From contig NZ_SMGP01000001.1 in assembly GCF_004339745.1 (NCBI RefSeq), forward strand, positions 3,472,001 to 3,536,000: a DNA stretch of 64,000 bases. The letters run 5' to 3'. Numbering within the stretch: position 1 is the first letter of the stretch; every line of letters begins with the position of its first letter. Of the stretch, positions 18,436-27,653 are shown one piece after another. A model generated the notes under the pieces. That model was not told the origin of the DNA and ran no database searches. It was given only the letters and a program-made list of their open reading frames with translations. The stretch is from Paraburkholderia sp. BL9I2N2. GTDB taxonomy: Bacteria; Pseudomonadota; Gammaproteobacteria; Burkholderiales; Burkholderiaceae. Both the position numbers and the translations under genes were made by a program.

Positions 18436-19313
18436 AGTTGCAAGGCGTCGCGCCAGTCCGGCGCCTGCACGCCGAACGTCCGTGCAAGCTTGTCATTCGA
18501 CATGCGCGAGTTTGCGGGCCGCTTCGCCGGCGTCGGATAGGAAGCAGCCGGGATCGGTTTGACGGTCGGCGTTTTCGCCAGACCCGACAGTTCGAAAATG
18601 GCCTCGGCAAAACCGTGCCACGATGCCGAACCCGTCGCGGTCAGGTGATAAACGCCCGAATGCTGCTGCCACCAGTCGCTCTGGCCCGGCGCCGCTGCCT
18701 GCGCGAGTACGTTCGCAGTGAGCGCCGCAATCGTTTTCGACCAGGTCGGCGCGCCGACCTGGTCGGCGACCACGCTCAGCTCGTCACGGTCCGCGCCGAG
18801 GCGCAGCATCGTCAACAGGAAGTTCTTGCCGCGCGTGCCGTACACCCAGCTCGTGCGGAAAATGAGGTGCGCGCAACCGCTCGCGGCGATGGCCTGCTCG
18901 CCGGCCAGCTTGGTGCGTCCATACGCGTTTTGCGGATCGGTGGGATCGTCTTCGACGTAGGCGCCGTCTTTCTCGCCATTGAACACGTAGTCGGTCGAAT
19001 AATGGACCAGCGCCGCGCCCAGCTTCTTCGCTTCTTCAGCGAGGACGCCGGGCACTTCGCCGTTGATGCGCATGGCGAGATCGAGTTCCTCTTCCGCCTT
19101 GTCGACCGCGGTATAAGCTGCGGGATTGACGATCAGCGTCGGCCGGATGTTGCGCACCACGGCACGCACCTGATCCGGATCGGACAGATCCATCGCGGCG
19201 CGGTCCACCGCGACCACCGTGCCGAGCCCTTGCAGCGTACGCGCGAGCTCGAAGCCCACCTGGCCATTTACGCCGGTGACGAGGATCGTTCGCTTGGCAT
19301 CATGTGCGCTCAT
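18417..19313 (-). CDS. rfbD: dTDP-4-dehydrorhamnose reductase
   Basis: 298 residues, ATG with GGGGCTGGAG upstream. It has the short-chain dehydrogenase start VTGVNGQVGFELARTL (GxxGxxG NADPH site), NPAAYTAVDKAEEE, YSTDYVFNG and the catalytic YGRTKLAGE (YxxxK). It makes dTDP-L-rhamnose, the last step of the pathway. It follows rfbC closely in the order rfbBACD. Confidence 0.95.
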   Translation of the reverse strand: MSAHDAKRTILVTGVNGQVGFELARTLQGLGTVVAVDRAAMDLSDPDQVRAVVRNIRPTLIVNPAAYTAVDKAEEELDLAMRINGEVPGVLAEEAKKLGAALVHYSTDYVFNGEKDGAYVEDDPTDPQNAYGRTKLAGEQAIAASGCAHLIFRTSWVYGTRGKNFLLTMLRLGADRDELSVVADQVGAPTWSKTIAALTANVLAQAAAPGQSDWWQQHSGVYHLTATGSASWHGFAEAIFELSGLAKTPTVKPIPAASYPTPAKRPANSRMSNDKLARTFGVQAPDWRDALQLCLAER

Positions 19314-19324
19314 GCTCCAGCCCC

Positions 19325-19876
19325 TTACTCGAACACGTCAGCATCGGCAAGGCGCTTGGCCGCCGCGTCTTTCGCAGCCAGCAGCGGCTCGGCGTCGATC
19401 GGCCATTCGATGCCGATCTCCGGATCGTTCCAGACGATGCTGCGCTCGTGCTCGGGATACCAGTAGTCGGTGGTCTTGTAGAGGAACTGCGCGGATTCGG
19501 ACAGCACCACGAACCCATGCGCGAAACCGGGCGGCACCCACAACTGCCGGTGGTTATCGACCGACAAAACCACGCCGGCCCATTTGCCGAAATTCGGCGA
19601 ACTCTTGCGGATGTCGACAGCGACGTCGAACACTTCACCTTCGACGACGCGCACGAGCTTGCCCTGCGCATTCTGGACCTGGTAATGCAATCCGCGCAGC
19701 ACGCCCTTCGCGGAGCGCGAATGGTTGTCCTGCACGAACTCGACGCCCGGCTCGACCTGCTCGGCGAACTCCTTCGCGTTGAAGCTCTCGAAGAAAAAAC
19801 CTCTCGCATCGCCGAACACCTTCGGCTCGATGATCTTGACTTCAGGCAACGCGGTAGCGGTTACTTGGATGGCCAT
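19325..19876 (-). CDS. rfbC: dTDP-4-dehydrorhamnose 3,5-epimerase
   Basis: I start at the ATG giving MAIQVTATALPEVKIIEP, which makes 183 residues, the usual length. It overlaps the end of rfbA by 16 bases. Cupin-fold motifs include ARGFFFESFNAKEF, QDNHSRSAKGVLRGLHYQ with the catalytic His, and PPGFAHGFVVLSE. It epimerises C3 and C5 of the keto-sugar in dTDP-rhamnose synthesis. An upstream start in the same frame would add 42 residues of rfbA-overlapping, unlikely sequence. Confidence 0.95.
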   Translation of the reverse strand: MAIQVTATALPEVKIIEPKVFGDARGFFFESFNAKEFAEQVEPGVEFVQDNHSRSAKGVLRGLHYQVQNAQGKLVRVVEGEVFDVAVDIRKSSPNFGKWAGVVLSVDNHRQLWVPPGFAHGFVVLSESAQFLYKTTDYWYPEHERSIVWNDPEIGIEWPIDAEPLLAAKDAAAKRLADADVFE

Positions 19877-20754
19877 GCCACTTGATCCGTAAGAATGTTT
19901 TGCAGATATTGCCCGTAGGCGTTTTTGGCGAGCGGTTTGGCGAGTGCCTGCAACTGCTCGCCGTCGATCCACTGTTGCCGGTAAGCGATCTCTTCCGGAC
20001 ACGCGACCACGAGGCCCTGACGCTTCTGCAGCGTAGCAATGAACGTGGCCGCTTCGATCAGCGAATCATGCGTGCCGGTATCGAGCCACGCGTAACCACG
20101 ACCCATGATTTCCACTTCGAGTGCGGCGTTGGCGAGATAACGCGAGTTGACGTCGGTGATTTCAAGTTCGCCACGCGGCGACGGCTTGATGTCCGCGGCG
20201 ATGTCGCATACCTGCTTGTCGTAGAAGTACAGACCCGTGACCGCGTAGTTCGAACGCGGCTTGGCCGGCTTCTCTTCGATCGACAGCGCGCGGAACTGCT
20301 TGTCGAATTCGACCACGCCGTAACGTTCAGGATCGTGCACGTGGTACGCAAAGACCGTGGCACCTTCCGTTTTCTCGTTGGCGCGCTCGAGCTGTTTCGC
20401 GAGATCGTGACCATAGAAAATGTTGTCGCCAAGAATCAGCGCCGACGGATCGTTACCCACAAAATCCCGGCCGATGATGAACGCCTGCGCGAGCCCATCC
20501 GGCGACGGCTGAACCGCGTACTGGATGTTCATGCCCCACTGGCTGCCGTCGCCCAGCATCGCTTCGAAGCGCGGCGTGTCCTGCGGCGTCGAAATGATCA
20601 GCACGTCGCGAATGCCCGCCACCATCAGCGTGGAGAGCGGATAGTAGATCATCGGCTTGTCGTACACGGGCAGCAACTGCTTGGAGACCACATGCGTGAT
20701 CGGATACAGGCGTGTGCCCGAGCCGCCCGCGAGAATAATGCCTTTGCGCGCCAT
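19861..20754 (-). CDS. rfbA: Glucose-1-phosphate thymidylyltransferase
   Basis: 297 residues starting MARKGIILAGGSGTRLYP, the nucleotidyltransferase signature. It also has VSKQLLPVYDKPMIYYPLS, LILGDNIFYGHD and the C-terminal TGTHDSLIEAATFI. It joins dTTP and glucose-1-phosphate, the first step to dTDP-rhamnose, and is usually inhibited by the end product. The ATG at 20754 is chosen because the signature begins there; an open frame extends upstream but has no family sequence. Confidence 0.96.
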   Translation of the reverse strand: MARKGIILAGGSGTRLYPITHVVSKQLLPVYDKPMIYYPLSTLMVAGIRDVLIISTPQDTPRFEAMLGDGSQWGMNIQYAVQPSPDGLAQAFIIGRDFVGNDPSALILGDNIFYGHDLAKQLERANEKTEGATVFAYHVHDPERYGVVEFDKQFRALSIEEKPAKPRSNYAVTGLYFYDKQVCDIAADIKPSPRGELEITDVNSRYLANAALEVEIMGRGYAWLDTGTHDSLIEAATFIATLQKRQGLVVACPEEIAYRQQWIDGEQLQALAKPLAKNAYGQYLQNILTDQVAWPSK

Positions 20755-20764
20755 TGCCGTGCCT

Positions 20765-21826
20765 TTACGCGCGCTGCGCGTAGTTGGTCTCAACCCACTT
20801 GCGATAGTCGCCGGAGGCGACTTCGTCCGACCACTCCTGATTGTCCAGATACCACTGCACCGTCTTCGCGAGGCCCGTTTCGAACGTTTCCGCAGGCTTC
20901 CAGCCGAGTTCGCGTTCGAGCTTGCGCGCGTCGATCGCATAACGGCGGTCGTGGCCCGGACGATCCTTCACATAGCTGATCTGATCGCGGTACGACGCGC
21001 CCGCCTTCGGACGCAACTGATCGAGCAGGTCGCACAGCGTATGCACGACCTCGAGATTCTTCTTCTCGTTCCAGCCGCCGACGTTGTATGTCTCGCCCGG
21101 CGTGCCGCGCGCGAGCACTTCGCGGATCGCGCTGCAATGGTCGCCGACATACAGCCAGTCGCGCACGTTCTGACCGTCGCCATAGACCGGCAGCGGCTTG
21201 CCGCCGAGCGCATTGGCGATCATCAGCGGAATCAGTTTCTCGGGGAACTGGTACGGGCCGTAGTTGTTCGAGCAGTTCGTGGTGAGCACCGGCAGGCCAT
21301 ACGTATGATGGTAGGCGCGCACCAGATGGTCGGAACCCGCCTTGGTGGCCGAGTAAGGGCTATTCGGCGCGTACGGCGTGGTCTCGGAGAATTGCGGATC
21401 GGTAGCGGAGAGCGAGCCGAACACTTCGTCGGTCGACACGTGCAGGAAGCGGAACGCGGCCTTGTCGGCCTCGCCGAGCGCATTCCAGTAATTGCGGGCC
21501 GCCTCGAGCAGCGTGAAGGTGCCGACCACGTTCGTTTGCACGAAATCAGCCGGGCCATGGATCGAGCGATCCACATGGCTCTCGGCGGCAAAATGCAGCA
21601 CGGCACGCGGCTTATGCTCGGCAAAGAGCGCGTCGAGCGCGGCGCGATCGCAGATATCCGCGCGCACGAAAATGTGCTTCGGATTGTTTTGTTGCGACTT
21701 GAGCGTACCCAGATTGCCGGCGTACGTCAGCTTGTCCACGTTCAGTACCGCTTCGTCCGACGCATTGAGCCAGTCGAGCACGAAATTGGCGCCGATAAAA
21801 CCGGCGCCGCCCGTTACCAGAATCAT
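20765..21826 (-). CDS. rfbB: dTDP-glucose 4,6-dehydratase
   Basis: 353 residues with the ribosome site GAAGGGAATTTC before the ATG. Motifs are ILVTGGAGFIGANFV (NAD site), ESHVDRSIHGP, FLHVSTDEVFGSL and YSATKAGSDHLVRAY (catalytic YxxxK). It converts dTDP-glucose to the 4-keto-6-deoxy sugar. It is the first gene of the operon rfbB-rfbA-rfbC-rfbD followed by two glycosyltransferases, so the operon promoter should lie in 21827-22200. Confidence 0.96.
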   Translation of the reverse strand: MILVTGGAGFIGANFVLDWLNASDEAVLNVDKLTYAGNLGTLKSQQNNPKHIFVRADICDRAALDALFAEHKPRAVLHFAAESHVDRSIHGPADFVQTNVVGTFTLLEAARNYWNALGEADKAAFRFLHVSTDEVFGSLSATDPQFSETTPYAPNSPYSATKAGSDHLVRAYHHTYGLPVLTTNCSNNYGPYQFPEKLIPLMIANALGGKPLPVYGDGQNVRDWLYVGDHCSAIREVLARGTPGETYNVGGWNEKKNLEVVHTLCDLLDQLRPKAGASYRDQISYVKDRPGHDRRYAIDARKLERELGWKPAETFETGLAKTVQWYLDNQEWSDEVASGDYRKWVETNYAQRA

Positions 21827-22293
21827 GAAATTCCCTTCTAGATGTTTGGTAGCAGGTCGAATTAGGCTGACTGACCTGCTCCCACGCGTTGTGGTGTCGG
21901 AATCTTGTCGACGCCCGCCGCCGCCCCTGGCACTGCGGGCGGGCGCTCAAACGCCAATCTTATGAAGCCCCGATTATAAAGCCGCCTAAGGCAAAAACTA
22001 GAACCCTAACAACTTGAAACAGCTTGACAAGTCTGGTTTCCATCACTTAATCCGGCCGTCACTTTCACGATAAATGTCGCTGTGAACGGCCGCAGGCATG
22101 ATGGAGCGCCGCGCCGATGGAACGGCTAGCGGCCTTATTCAACGCGACGCACCGCCAAAACGGGAGGCAAACGCCGCACACATCTGACCAAATCAGCGTG
22201 CAATGCGAAGCATTATGATTGTTTATACGCGATCGAAAGTCGCGCGTCACCATGACCCAAAAAGATGGCGGATTGCCGCGCAGGTGCGGCCGA
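21827..22293. other. Intergenic region upstream of the rfb operon
   Basis: 467 bases between rfbB and the next gene upstream. It must hold the rfb promoter. It is locally AT-richer around 21960-22010 and 22200-22240. I see no gene, no JUMPstart-like element and no clear terminator. Confidence 0.45.
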
Positions 22294-23205
22294 TTATGCC
22301 GCCAGCATCCAGCGCAGCGTATCCATGAACGGAATGGCCTCGACTTTCGGCACGAGCGTGCGCAGCTTGGCGGGCGAACCGGCCAGCATCTTCACATCTG
22401 TTTGTCGCACGAAGGCGGGATTGATCTGAATCTCGAGCTCATGCCCCGTCAGATCGCTCGCCGCCGAGAGAATTTCGCGCAACGTGAAAGGCGTGCCGGT
22501 GCAGACATTGACCGTTTCCGAAGCGGCCTCGGAGTCGAGCAACGCTTCATAGGCGTTCGCCACGTAGCGCACGTCGGAGAAATCGCGCGCAACGTCGATA
22601 TTGCCGAGTTCGATCGACGGTTCGCGGCGCGCGAAGTGCTCGACGATCTTCGGCACGAGGAAGTTGGACGCCTGGCCGCGGCCGGTATAGTTGAACGGCC
22701 GCACGATCAGGATCGGCAGGCGGTCGAACCAGGTCCGCACCATGGTTTCCATCGCCGCCTTGCTGGCCGCATAGTGATTGACCGGCGTGACCGGAAAGCT
22801 CTCGTCGATGGCGTCGCTCGTCACGTTGCCGTAGACGTTCGCGCTGCTCGCGATCAGCAGCTTGCGGGGCGTATGGCCGACTGCGGCGCACGCCTCCAGC
22901 AGATTCAGCGTGCCGATCACGTTGACGCGGTAAAAGTCGAGCGGATCGTTATGGCCTACGAAGCTGATCGCGGCCAGATGGACAATGTAGTCGGGGCGCG
23001 CGGTTTCGATCACGCGCCGGCAGGCATCCGGCGACGTGATGTCGAGCCTCAGGCGCGTCGGCGTTTCTGGCTCGTCGCGCCCGGCGACCGTTTCGATCAC
23101 CGTGTGGCCACGACCGAGCAGGTTATCGACCAGATAGCGGCCAGTAAAGCCGCTCGCCCCGGTGACGAGCGTACGGATAGGTTGCTCTGCATGAAAAGAC
23201 GACAT
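22294..23205 (-). CDS. NAD(P)-dependent sugar epimerase/reductase (GDP-4-keto-6-deoxymannose reductase-like)
   Basis: About 303 residues from the ATG at 23205, which has GGAGAAAGC just upstream; two earlier in-frame ATGs (23220, 23229) are weaker. Extended SDR motifs are TLVTGASGFTGRYLVD, IVHLAAISFVGHNDP, SSANVYGNV and YAASKAAMETM (YxxxK). The pattern FTGRYL and VGHNDP resembles Rmd/GMD-type enzymes, which make GDP-D-rhamnose. It lies beside the rhamnose operon but is separated by a long gap. The exact substrate is uncertain. Confidence 0.75.
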   Translation of the reverse strand: MSSFHAEQPIRTLVTGASGFTGRYLVDNLLGRGHTVIETVAGRDEPETPTRLRLDITSPDACRRVIETARPDYIVHLAAISFVGHNDPLDFYRVNVIGTLNLLEACAAVGHTPRKLLIASSANVYGNVTSDAIDESFPVTPVNHYAASKAAMETMVRTWFDRLPILIVRPFNYTGRGQASNFLVPKIVEHFARREPSIELGNIDVARDFSDVRYVANAYEALLDSEAASETVNVCTGTPFTLREILSAASDLTGHELEIQINPAFVRQTDVKMLAGSPAKLRTLVPKVEAIPFMDTLRWMLAA

Positions 23206-23397
23206 GCTTTCTCCGTTCATGAAAGTCATCCTGTTGTGTCGCAATATCGCGGGGTCCTGCCCCAGGCCGCTTGCCAGCCGCGCCTGACGCGATATCAATC
23301 CTTCAAACGGGCTATTATGTCACGCTAATATGTTGCATTGCCCAACGCGGCACGCCTCGTGCGTAACAGCGTGTATCAAACCGCACCCATTTCCTTG

Positions 23398-24277
23398 ATG
23401 ACACCGTCCACCACGTCTTCCGCTGTTTCCGATCCGTCCCCACTCCCGCTCGCTTTCGGCGATCTGCAAGGTTGCCGCACGCCGTTCCAGCAGCTGCTGG
23501 CCAAGGCCGCGCCGCCGACCGGTACGCCGCTGTGGTTCGCGGGCGACCTGATCAACCGCGGCACCGAGTCGCTGGCCACGTTGCGCGATGTCATCGCGCT
23601 CGGCAAGCAGGCGGTGCCGGTGCTGGGCAATCACGATCTGCATCTGCTGTCGGTGTCGGCGGGGATTCGCAAGTCGAAGAAAGGCGACACGATCGACGAG
23701 ATTCTCGCCGCGCCGGATGCCGCCGACCTGCTCGAATGGATCCGCCACCGTCCGATCGCGCACTTCGACAACGGCATGCTGATGGTCCATGCGGGCGTGC
23801 TGCCGCAGTGGGATGTGAATCTGACGCTCGAACTCGCCGACGAATTGCAGCGCGCCCTGCGTGCGCCGAACTGGAAAGAGACGCTCGCCGGTTTGTACGG
23901 CAACGAGCCGAACCGCTGGAAACCGGGACTGAAGGGCATCGAGCGGCTGCGTTTGACGTGCAGCGCGTTTGACGCGCATCCGCTTTTGCAACGCCGAAGG
24001 CGTGATGGATTTCAGCAGCAGCGGCGGCCTGAACGCGGCGCCGCCGGGTTGCATGCCGTGGTTCGATGTCCCGTCGCGCAAGACCTCCGATGTGACGGTG
24101 GTGTTCGGTCATTGGGCCGCGCTCGGCCTGATTTTGCGTGACAACCTGATCGGTCTCGACTCAGGCTGCGTGTGGGGCGAACAACTGTCCGCCGTGCGTC
24201 TCGCGCAAAAGCCCGCGGAACGCACGCTGACGCAGGTCGATTGCGAAAACTGCCGCGCGCCGGGCGGCGGCAACTAA
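23398..24277 (+). pseudogene. apaH: Bis(5'-nucleosyl)-tetraphosphatase ApaH, frameshifted
   Basis: The first frame gives the metallophosphatase core: FGDLQGC, FAGDLINRGTES, LGNHDLHLL and MVHAGVLPQWD. It reads to LRLTCSAF at 23970, then goes off into a nonsense tail. The rest (TRIRFCNAEGVMDFSSSGG, VVFGHWAALGL, DSGCVWG) follows in another frame from 23972 to 24277. Removing one G near 23971 restores a protein of about 292 residues, normal for ApaH. ApaH cleaves diadenosine tetraphosphate. Either the gene is recently broken or the base is an error. Confidence 0.9.
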
Positions 24278-24326
24278 CTCGCCGCGGTGACGCGGCCGGA
24301 TGAAAGGCCCGAGGTCAGCCCAAATG

Positions 24327-25172
24327 TCAGGCCGAACGCCCTGACTGGTCGACCTGATCGACTGGTTCTTCGATCAGCGTTGCCACGGCGGCGGATGTGG
24401 CGGCCCGCTCAGCCATCACCGCGCCGGTTGTCGCGGTGCCGCTTTGCATCGCCTGCAATGCGGCCGCAATCACACCTTCCGCTTCTGCCGCCAGCGTGCG
24501 CCGGTCCGCGCCTGGCGCGAGCGGTGCGCAGACATAGATATGCGCGGTGAGCGGTCCGCCGCTCAGCAGCAGATTCAGAGAATCCGCGAGCGACAGATCG
24601 TCGATATAGGCAGGCGCGGTGGATTGCCGGCCCTGCGCGTCCTCATACATGATGCACAGCGGCTGCACCGCCGCCGACGCCGACACGGCCGCCTGAAACA
24701 TGTTCGCGTGAAACGGCAGCAGCGCGAGACCGTTGGATGTGGTGCCCTCGGGAAACACGCACATCAAGTCGCCCGCGCCCAGGCGGTCGGACAGTTCATG
24801 CATGATCCGCTTCGCGTCGCTGCGCTTTTCGCGCTGAATGAACACTGTGTCCAGTTGCTGCGCGAGCCAGCCGACCACCGGCCATTGCCGGATCTCGGCC
24901 TTCGAGACGAACGGCGTGGGCCGCCACGCATTGATCACGTAGATGTCGATCCACGAGATGTGGTTGGCGACCACCAGCGCACCGCGATCGAGCCGTGCGC
25001 TGTCGTTATGCACGACGAGCCGCATGCCGCACAGGCGCAACATCTTCAGCGACCATTCGCGATTGAGCGTGTGACGCACATGGGCGCTGGCTTTGGGAAA
25101 GCGCGTCGCCACGATCCACATGCCGTGCAGCAGATGGGCGACGAGACGGGCCTTGCGTAACGCGAGCTTCAT
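24327..25172 (-). CDS. plsC: 1-acyl-sn-glycerol-3-phosphate acyltransferase (PlsC-like)
   Basis: 281 residues. The acyltransferase signatures are VVANHISWIDIYV (catalytic HX4D) near residue 68 and CVFPEGTTSNG near residue 138. A hydrophobic segment at the N-terminus fits a membrane-bound enzyme. It makes phosphatidic acid from lysophosphatidic acid. It is downstream of the pyrimidine genes by about 70 bases on the same strand, and convergent with apaH. The C-terminal 40 residues are Ala-rich and variable. Confidence 0.85.
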   Translation of the reverse strand: MKLALRKARLVAHLLHGMWIVATRFPKASAHVRHTLNREWSLKMLRLCGMRLVVHNDSARLDRGALVVANHISWIDIYVINAWRPTPFVSKAEIRQWPVVGWLAQQLDTVFIQREKRSDAKRIMHELSDRLGAGDLMCVFPEGTTSNGLALLPFHANMFQAAVSASAAVQPLCIMYEDAQGRQSTAPAYIDDLSLADSLNLLLSGGPLTAHIYVCAPLAPGADRRTLAAEAEGVIAAALQAMQSGTATTGAVMAERAATSAAVATLIEEPVDQVDQSGRSA

Positions 25173-25244
25173 GGTCGGAGCGTTCCTGATTGGGCCACGA
25201 ACTGGCTTATGAGCGGGACGACGAGAGTAGCAACACTGCGGCGA

Positions 25245-26525
25245 TCAACGCTGTTCGAACGCGACGCGCCCGGACACGATGGTCGCACGCACGCGCGCCG
25301 GCAATTCGTAGCCGAGGAACGGCGTATTGTGCCCCTGGCTCTTCAACGCGCGCGGCTCGACGCGCCAGTAAGCATTTCGGTCGAACACGCAAAGATCGGC
25401 CACGCCGCCCACGGCGATACGACCGGCCGCGTCCAGATTGAGCACATCGGCCGGCGCCGTGGTAATTCGGTTCAGCGCCTTGGCGAGCGGCACGCCTGCT
25501 TCGTCGGCCCACTTTACCGTCAGCGACAGGAACAGCTCCAGCCCGGTCGCACCGGGCGTGGCCTCGGCGAACGGCAGCAGCTTTTCGTCGTCGTCGACGG
25601 GCGTGTGGTCGGAGCAGATCGCGTCGATCGTGCCGTCGACCAGACCGGCGCGAATCGCTTCGCGATCGCGCTGTTGACGCAACGGCGGGTCGAGCCGGAA
25701 CTGCGCGTCGAAGTAGCCGATGTCGAGGTCGATCAGATGCACGTGATTCACGGTGACGTCGCACGACACCGGCAGGCCCTCGGCCTTCGCCGCGCGCATC
25801 AGCGCAATGCCCGCCGCCGACGACACGTGCGACAGATGCACCCGTGCACCGGTCACGCGCACCAGTTCGAAGATGGTGTGCAGCGCGATGGTTTCCGCTG
25901 ACACCGGCACGCCCGAGAGCCCCAACCGCGACGCCAGCGCGCCGCTCGCGGCCACGCCGCCCTTGCCGAGATAAGCGTCCACGGGACGCAGCCACACGGT
26001 GTAACCGTAGGTCTTCGCGTATTGCAGCGCGCGCATCAGCACCTGAGTGTCGACCACCGGCACGTCGGCCTGCGAAAAGCCGATGCAGCCCGCTTCGGTC
26101 AACTCGACCATCTCGGTGATGACCTGCCCCTTGAGGCCGACCGTCAGCGCACCGAGCGGATACACGTGCGCCTGATCCAGATTGCGCGCGCGGAACTTGA
26201 GCATCTCGACGAGGCCCGGTTCATCGAGCGTCGGATCGGTGTCCGGCGGACACACGAGGCTCGTCACGCCACCCGCGAGCGCCGCGGCCATTTCGGATTC
26301 GAGCGTCGCCTTGTGTTCGTAGCCCGGCTCGCGCAAACGCGCCGAGAGATCGACCAGACCCGGCACGACACACAGGCCTTTGGCGTCGATCGTCTTCGCC
26401 GCGTTGAACTCCGCGGGCGCGTTGCCGATGGCGACGATCTTGCCCGCTTCGATAAAAATATCCTGCTGCTGTTCGGTGCCCGCTGCCGGATCGATCAGCG
26501 TGCCGCCTTGAATATGAATCTTCAT
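25245..26525 (-). CDS. pyrX: Dihydroorotase-like protein, probably non-catalytic (PyrX/PyrC')
   Basis: 426 residues of the class I dihydroorotase fold, beginning IHIQGGTLIDP. Active dihydroorotases have DxHVHxREPG at the first metal site; here it reads VDLSARLREPG, so both His ligands are gone. A His (VHLSHVSS) and ICSDHTP near residue 305 remain. This is the pattern of the inactive partner of aspartate carbamoyltransferase known in Pseudomonas, which is needed to hold the PyrB complex together. It lies 102 bases after pyrB on the same strand. Inactivity is inferred from the missing ligands. Confidence 0.88.
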   Translation of the reverse strand: MKIHIQGGTLIDPAAGTEQQQDIFIEAGKIVAIGNAPAEFNAAKTIDAKGLCVVPGLVDLSARLREPGYEHKATLESEMAAALAGGVTSLVCPPDTDPTLDEPGLVEMLKFRARNLDQAHVYPLGALTVGLKGQVITEMVELTEAGCIGFSQADVPVVDTQVLMRALQYAKTYGYTVWLRPVDAYLGKGGVAASGALASRLGLSGVPVSAETIALHTIFELVRVTGARVHLSHVSSAAGIALMRAAKAEGLPVSCDVTVNHVHLIDLDIGYFDAQFRLDPPLRQQRDREAIRAGLVDGTIDAICSDHTPVDDDEKLLPFAEATPGATGLELFLSLTVKWADEAGVPLAKALNRITTAPADVLNLDAAGRIAVGGVADLCVFDRNAYWRVEPRALKSQGHNTPFLGYELPARVRATIVSGRVAFEQR

Positions 26526-26627
26526 GCGCTGCCTTATGTTCAGCTGAGTTCAGCTAGGTTCCGCGTCGTGTGTCGCGGGTTCGTGTGCGTGAGTGACGTG
26601 GCGCCGTGGCGCTCGACGTCTGCAAGA

Positions 26628-27653
26628 TTAATCGTGGTTGCCCGCGACGATCCCCATCACCGCCATGCGCACCGCGATCCCGAAGGTCACCTGGTTCAGA
26701 ATCACCGATTGCGGGCCATCGGCCACTTGCGAATCGATTTCGACGCCGCGGTTCATCGGGCCCGGGTGCATCACGATCGCGTCGGGCGCGGCGAGCGCGA
26801 GACGCTCCGGCGTCAAGCCCCAACTCTTGAAATACTCCTGCGCCGACGGCAGCAATGCGCCGCTCATCCGCTCGTTCTGCAGACGCAGCATGATGATCAC
26901 GTCGACGTCCTTCAGACCTTCGTCGAGGTTGTGAAACACGCGCACGCCCATCTGTTCGAGGCCGCCCGGCAACAGCGTGCGCGGACCGATCGCGCGCACT
27001 TCCGGCACACCGAGCGTGGTCAGCGCATGAATGTCCGAGCGGGCGACCCGCGAATGCAGAATGTCGCCGACGATCGCCACGCGCAGCTTCGTGAAGTCCT
27101 TCTTGTAGTGGCGGATCGTGTACATGTCGAGCAGCCCCTGCGTGGGGTGTGCATGACGGCCGTCGCCGGCATTGATCACGTGCACATGCGGCGCGCAATG
27201 CTGGGCGATCAGATAAGGCGCGCCGCTCGATGCATGGCGCACGACGAACATGTCGGCATGCATCGCCGAGAGGTTGTTGATCGTGTCGAGCAGCGACTCG
27301 CCCTTGCTGGTCGACGACGCATTGATGTTCAGATTCAGCACGTCCGCCGACAGACGCGTCGCGGCGATCTCGAAGGTGGTGCGGGTGCGCGTCGAGTTCT
27401 CGAAGAACAGGTTGAACACCGACTTGCCGCGCAACAGCGGCACCTTCTTCACTTCGCGATCGGTCACGCTGACGAACTGGTCGGCGGTGTCGAGAACGTG
27501 ATTGACGATCGCCTTCGGCAAGCCCTCGATCGACAATAGATGTTTGAGCTCGCCGTTTTTCGTGAGCTGCGGGTTGCCCTTGAGGAAGCCGTAACGGAAG
27601 CGCTCGGTGGCGCTATCGGCGGAATCCTTGTGAGCCTGGGTAGCGGTGTTCAT
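26628..27653 (-). CDS. pyrB: Aspartate carbamoyltransferase catalytic subunit
   Basis: 341 residues with ENSTRTRTTFEIAATRL (carbamoyl-phosphate site), STSKGESLLDT, HATQ-type HPTQGLLDMYT and LRLQNERM. It commits carbamoyl phosphate and aspartate to pyrimidine synthesis, probably in a complex with the dihydroorotase-like protein downstream. Its ATG overlaps the stop codon of iscB (ATGA, 27650-27653). The bases just before the ATG come from the mobile element's right end. AGAAGG directly abuts the ATG with no spacing, so translation may depend on coupling to iscB. Confidence 0.95.
   Translation of the reverse strand: MNTATQAHKDSADSATERFRYGFLKGNPQLTKNGELKHLLSIEGLPKAIVNHVLDTADQFVSVTDREVKKVPLLRGKSVFNLFFENSTRTRTTFEIAATRLSADVLNLNINASSTSKGESLLDTINNLSAMHADMFVVRHASSGAPYLIAQHCAPHVHVINAGDGRHAHPTQGLLDMYTIRHYKKDFTKLRVAIVGDILHSRVARSDIHALTTLGVPEVRAIGPRTLLPGGLEQMGVRVFHNLDEGLKDVDVIIMLRLQNERMSGALLPSAQEYFKSWGLTPERLALAAPDAIVMHPGPMNRGVEIDSQVADGPQSVILNQVTFGIAVRMAVMGIVAGNHD

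Noticed and set aside
22219..23328. A 369-codon frame antisense to the sugar reductase
   Set aside because: No recognisable motif; codon pattern is the mirror of the SDR gene.
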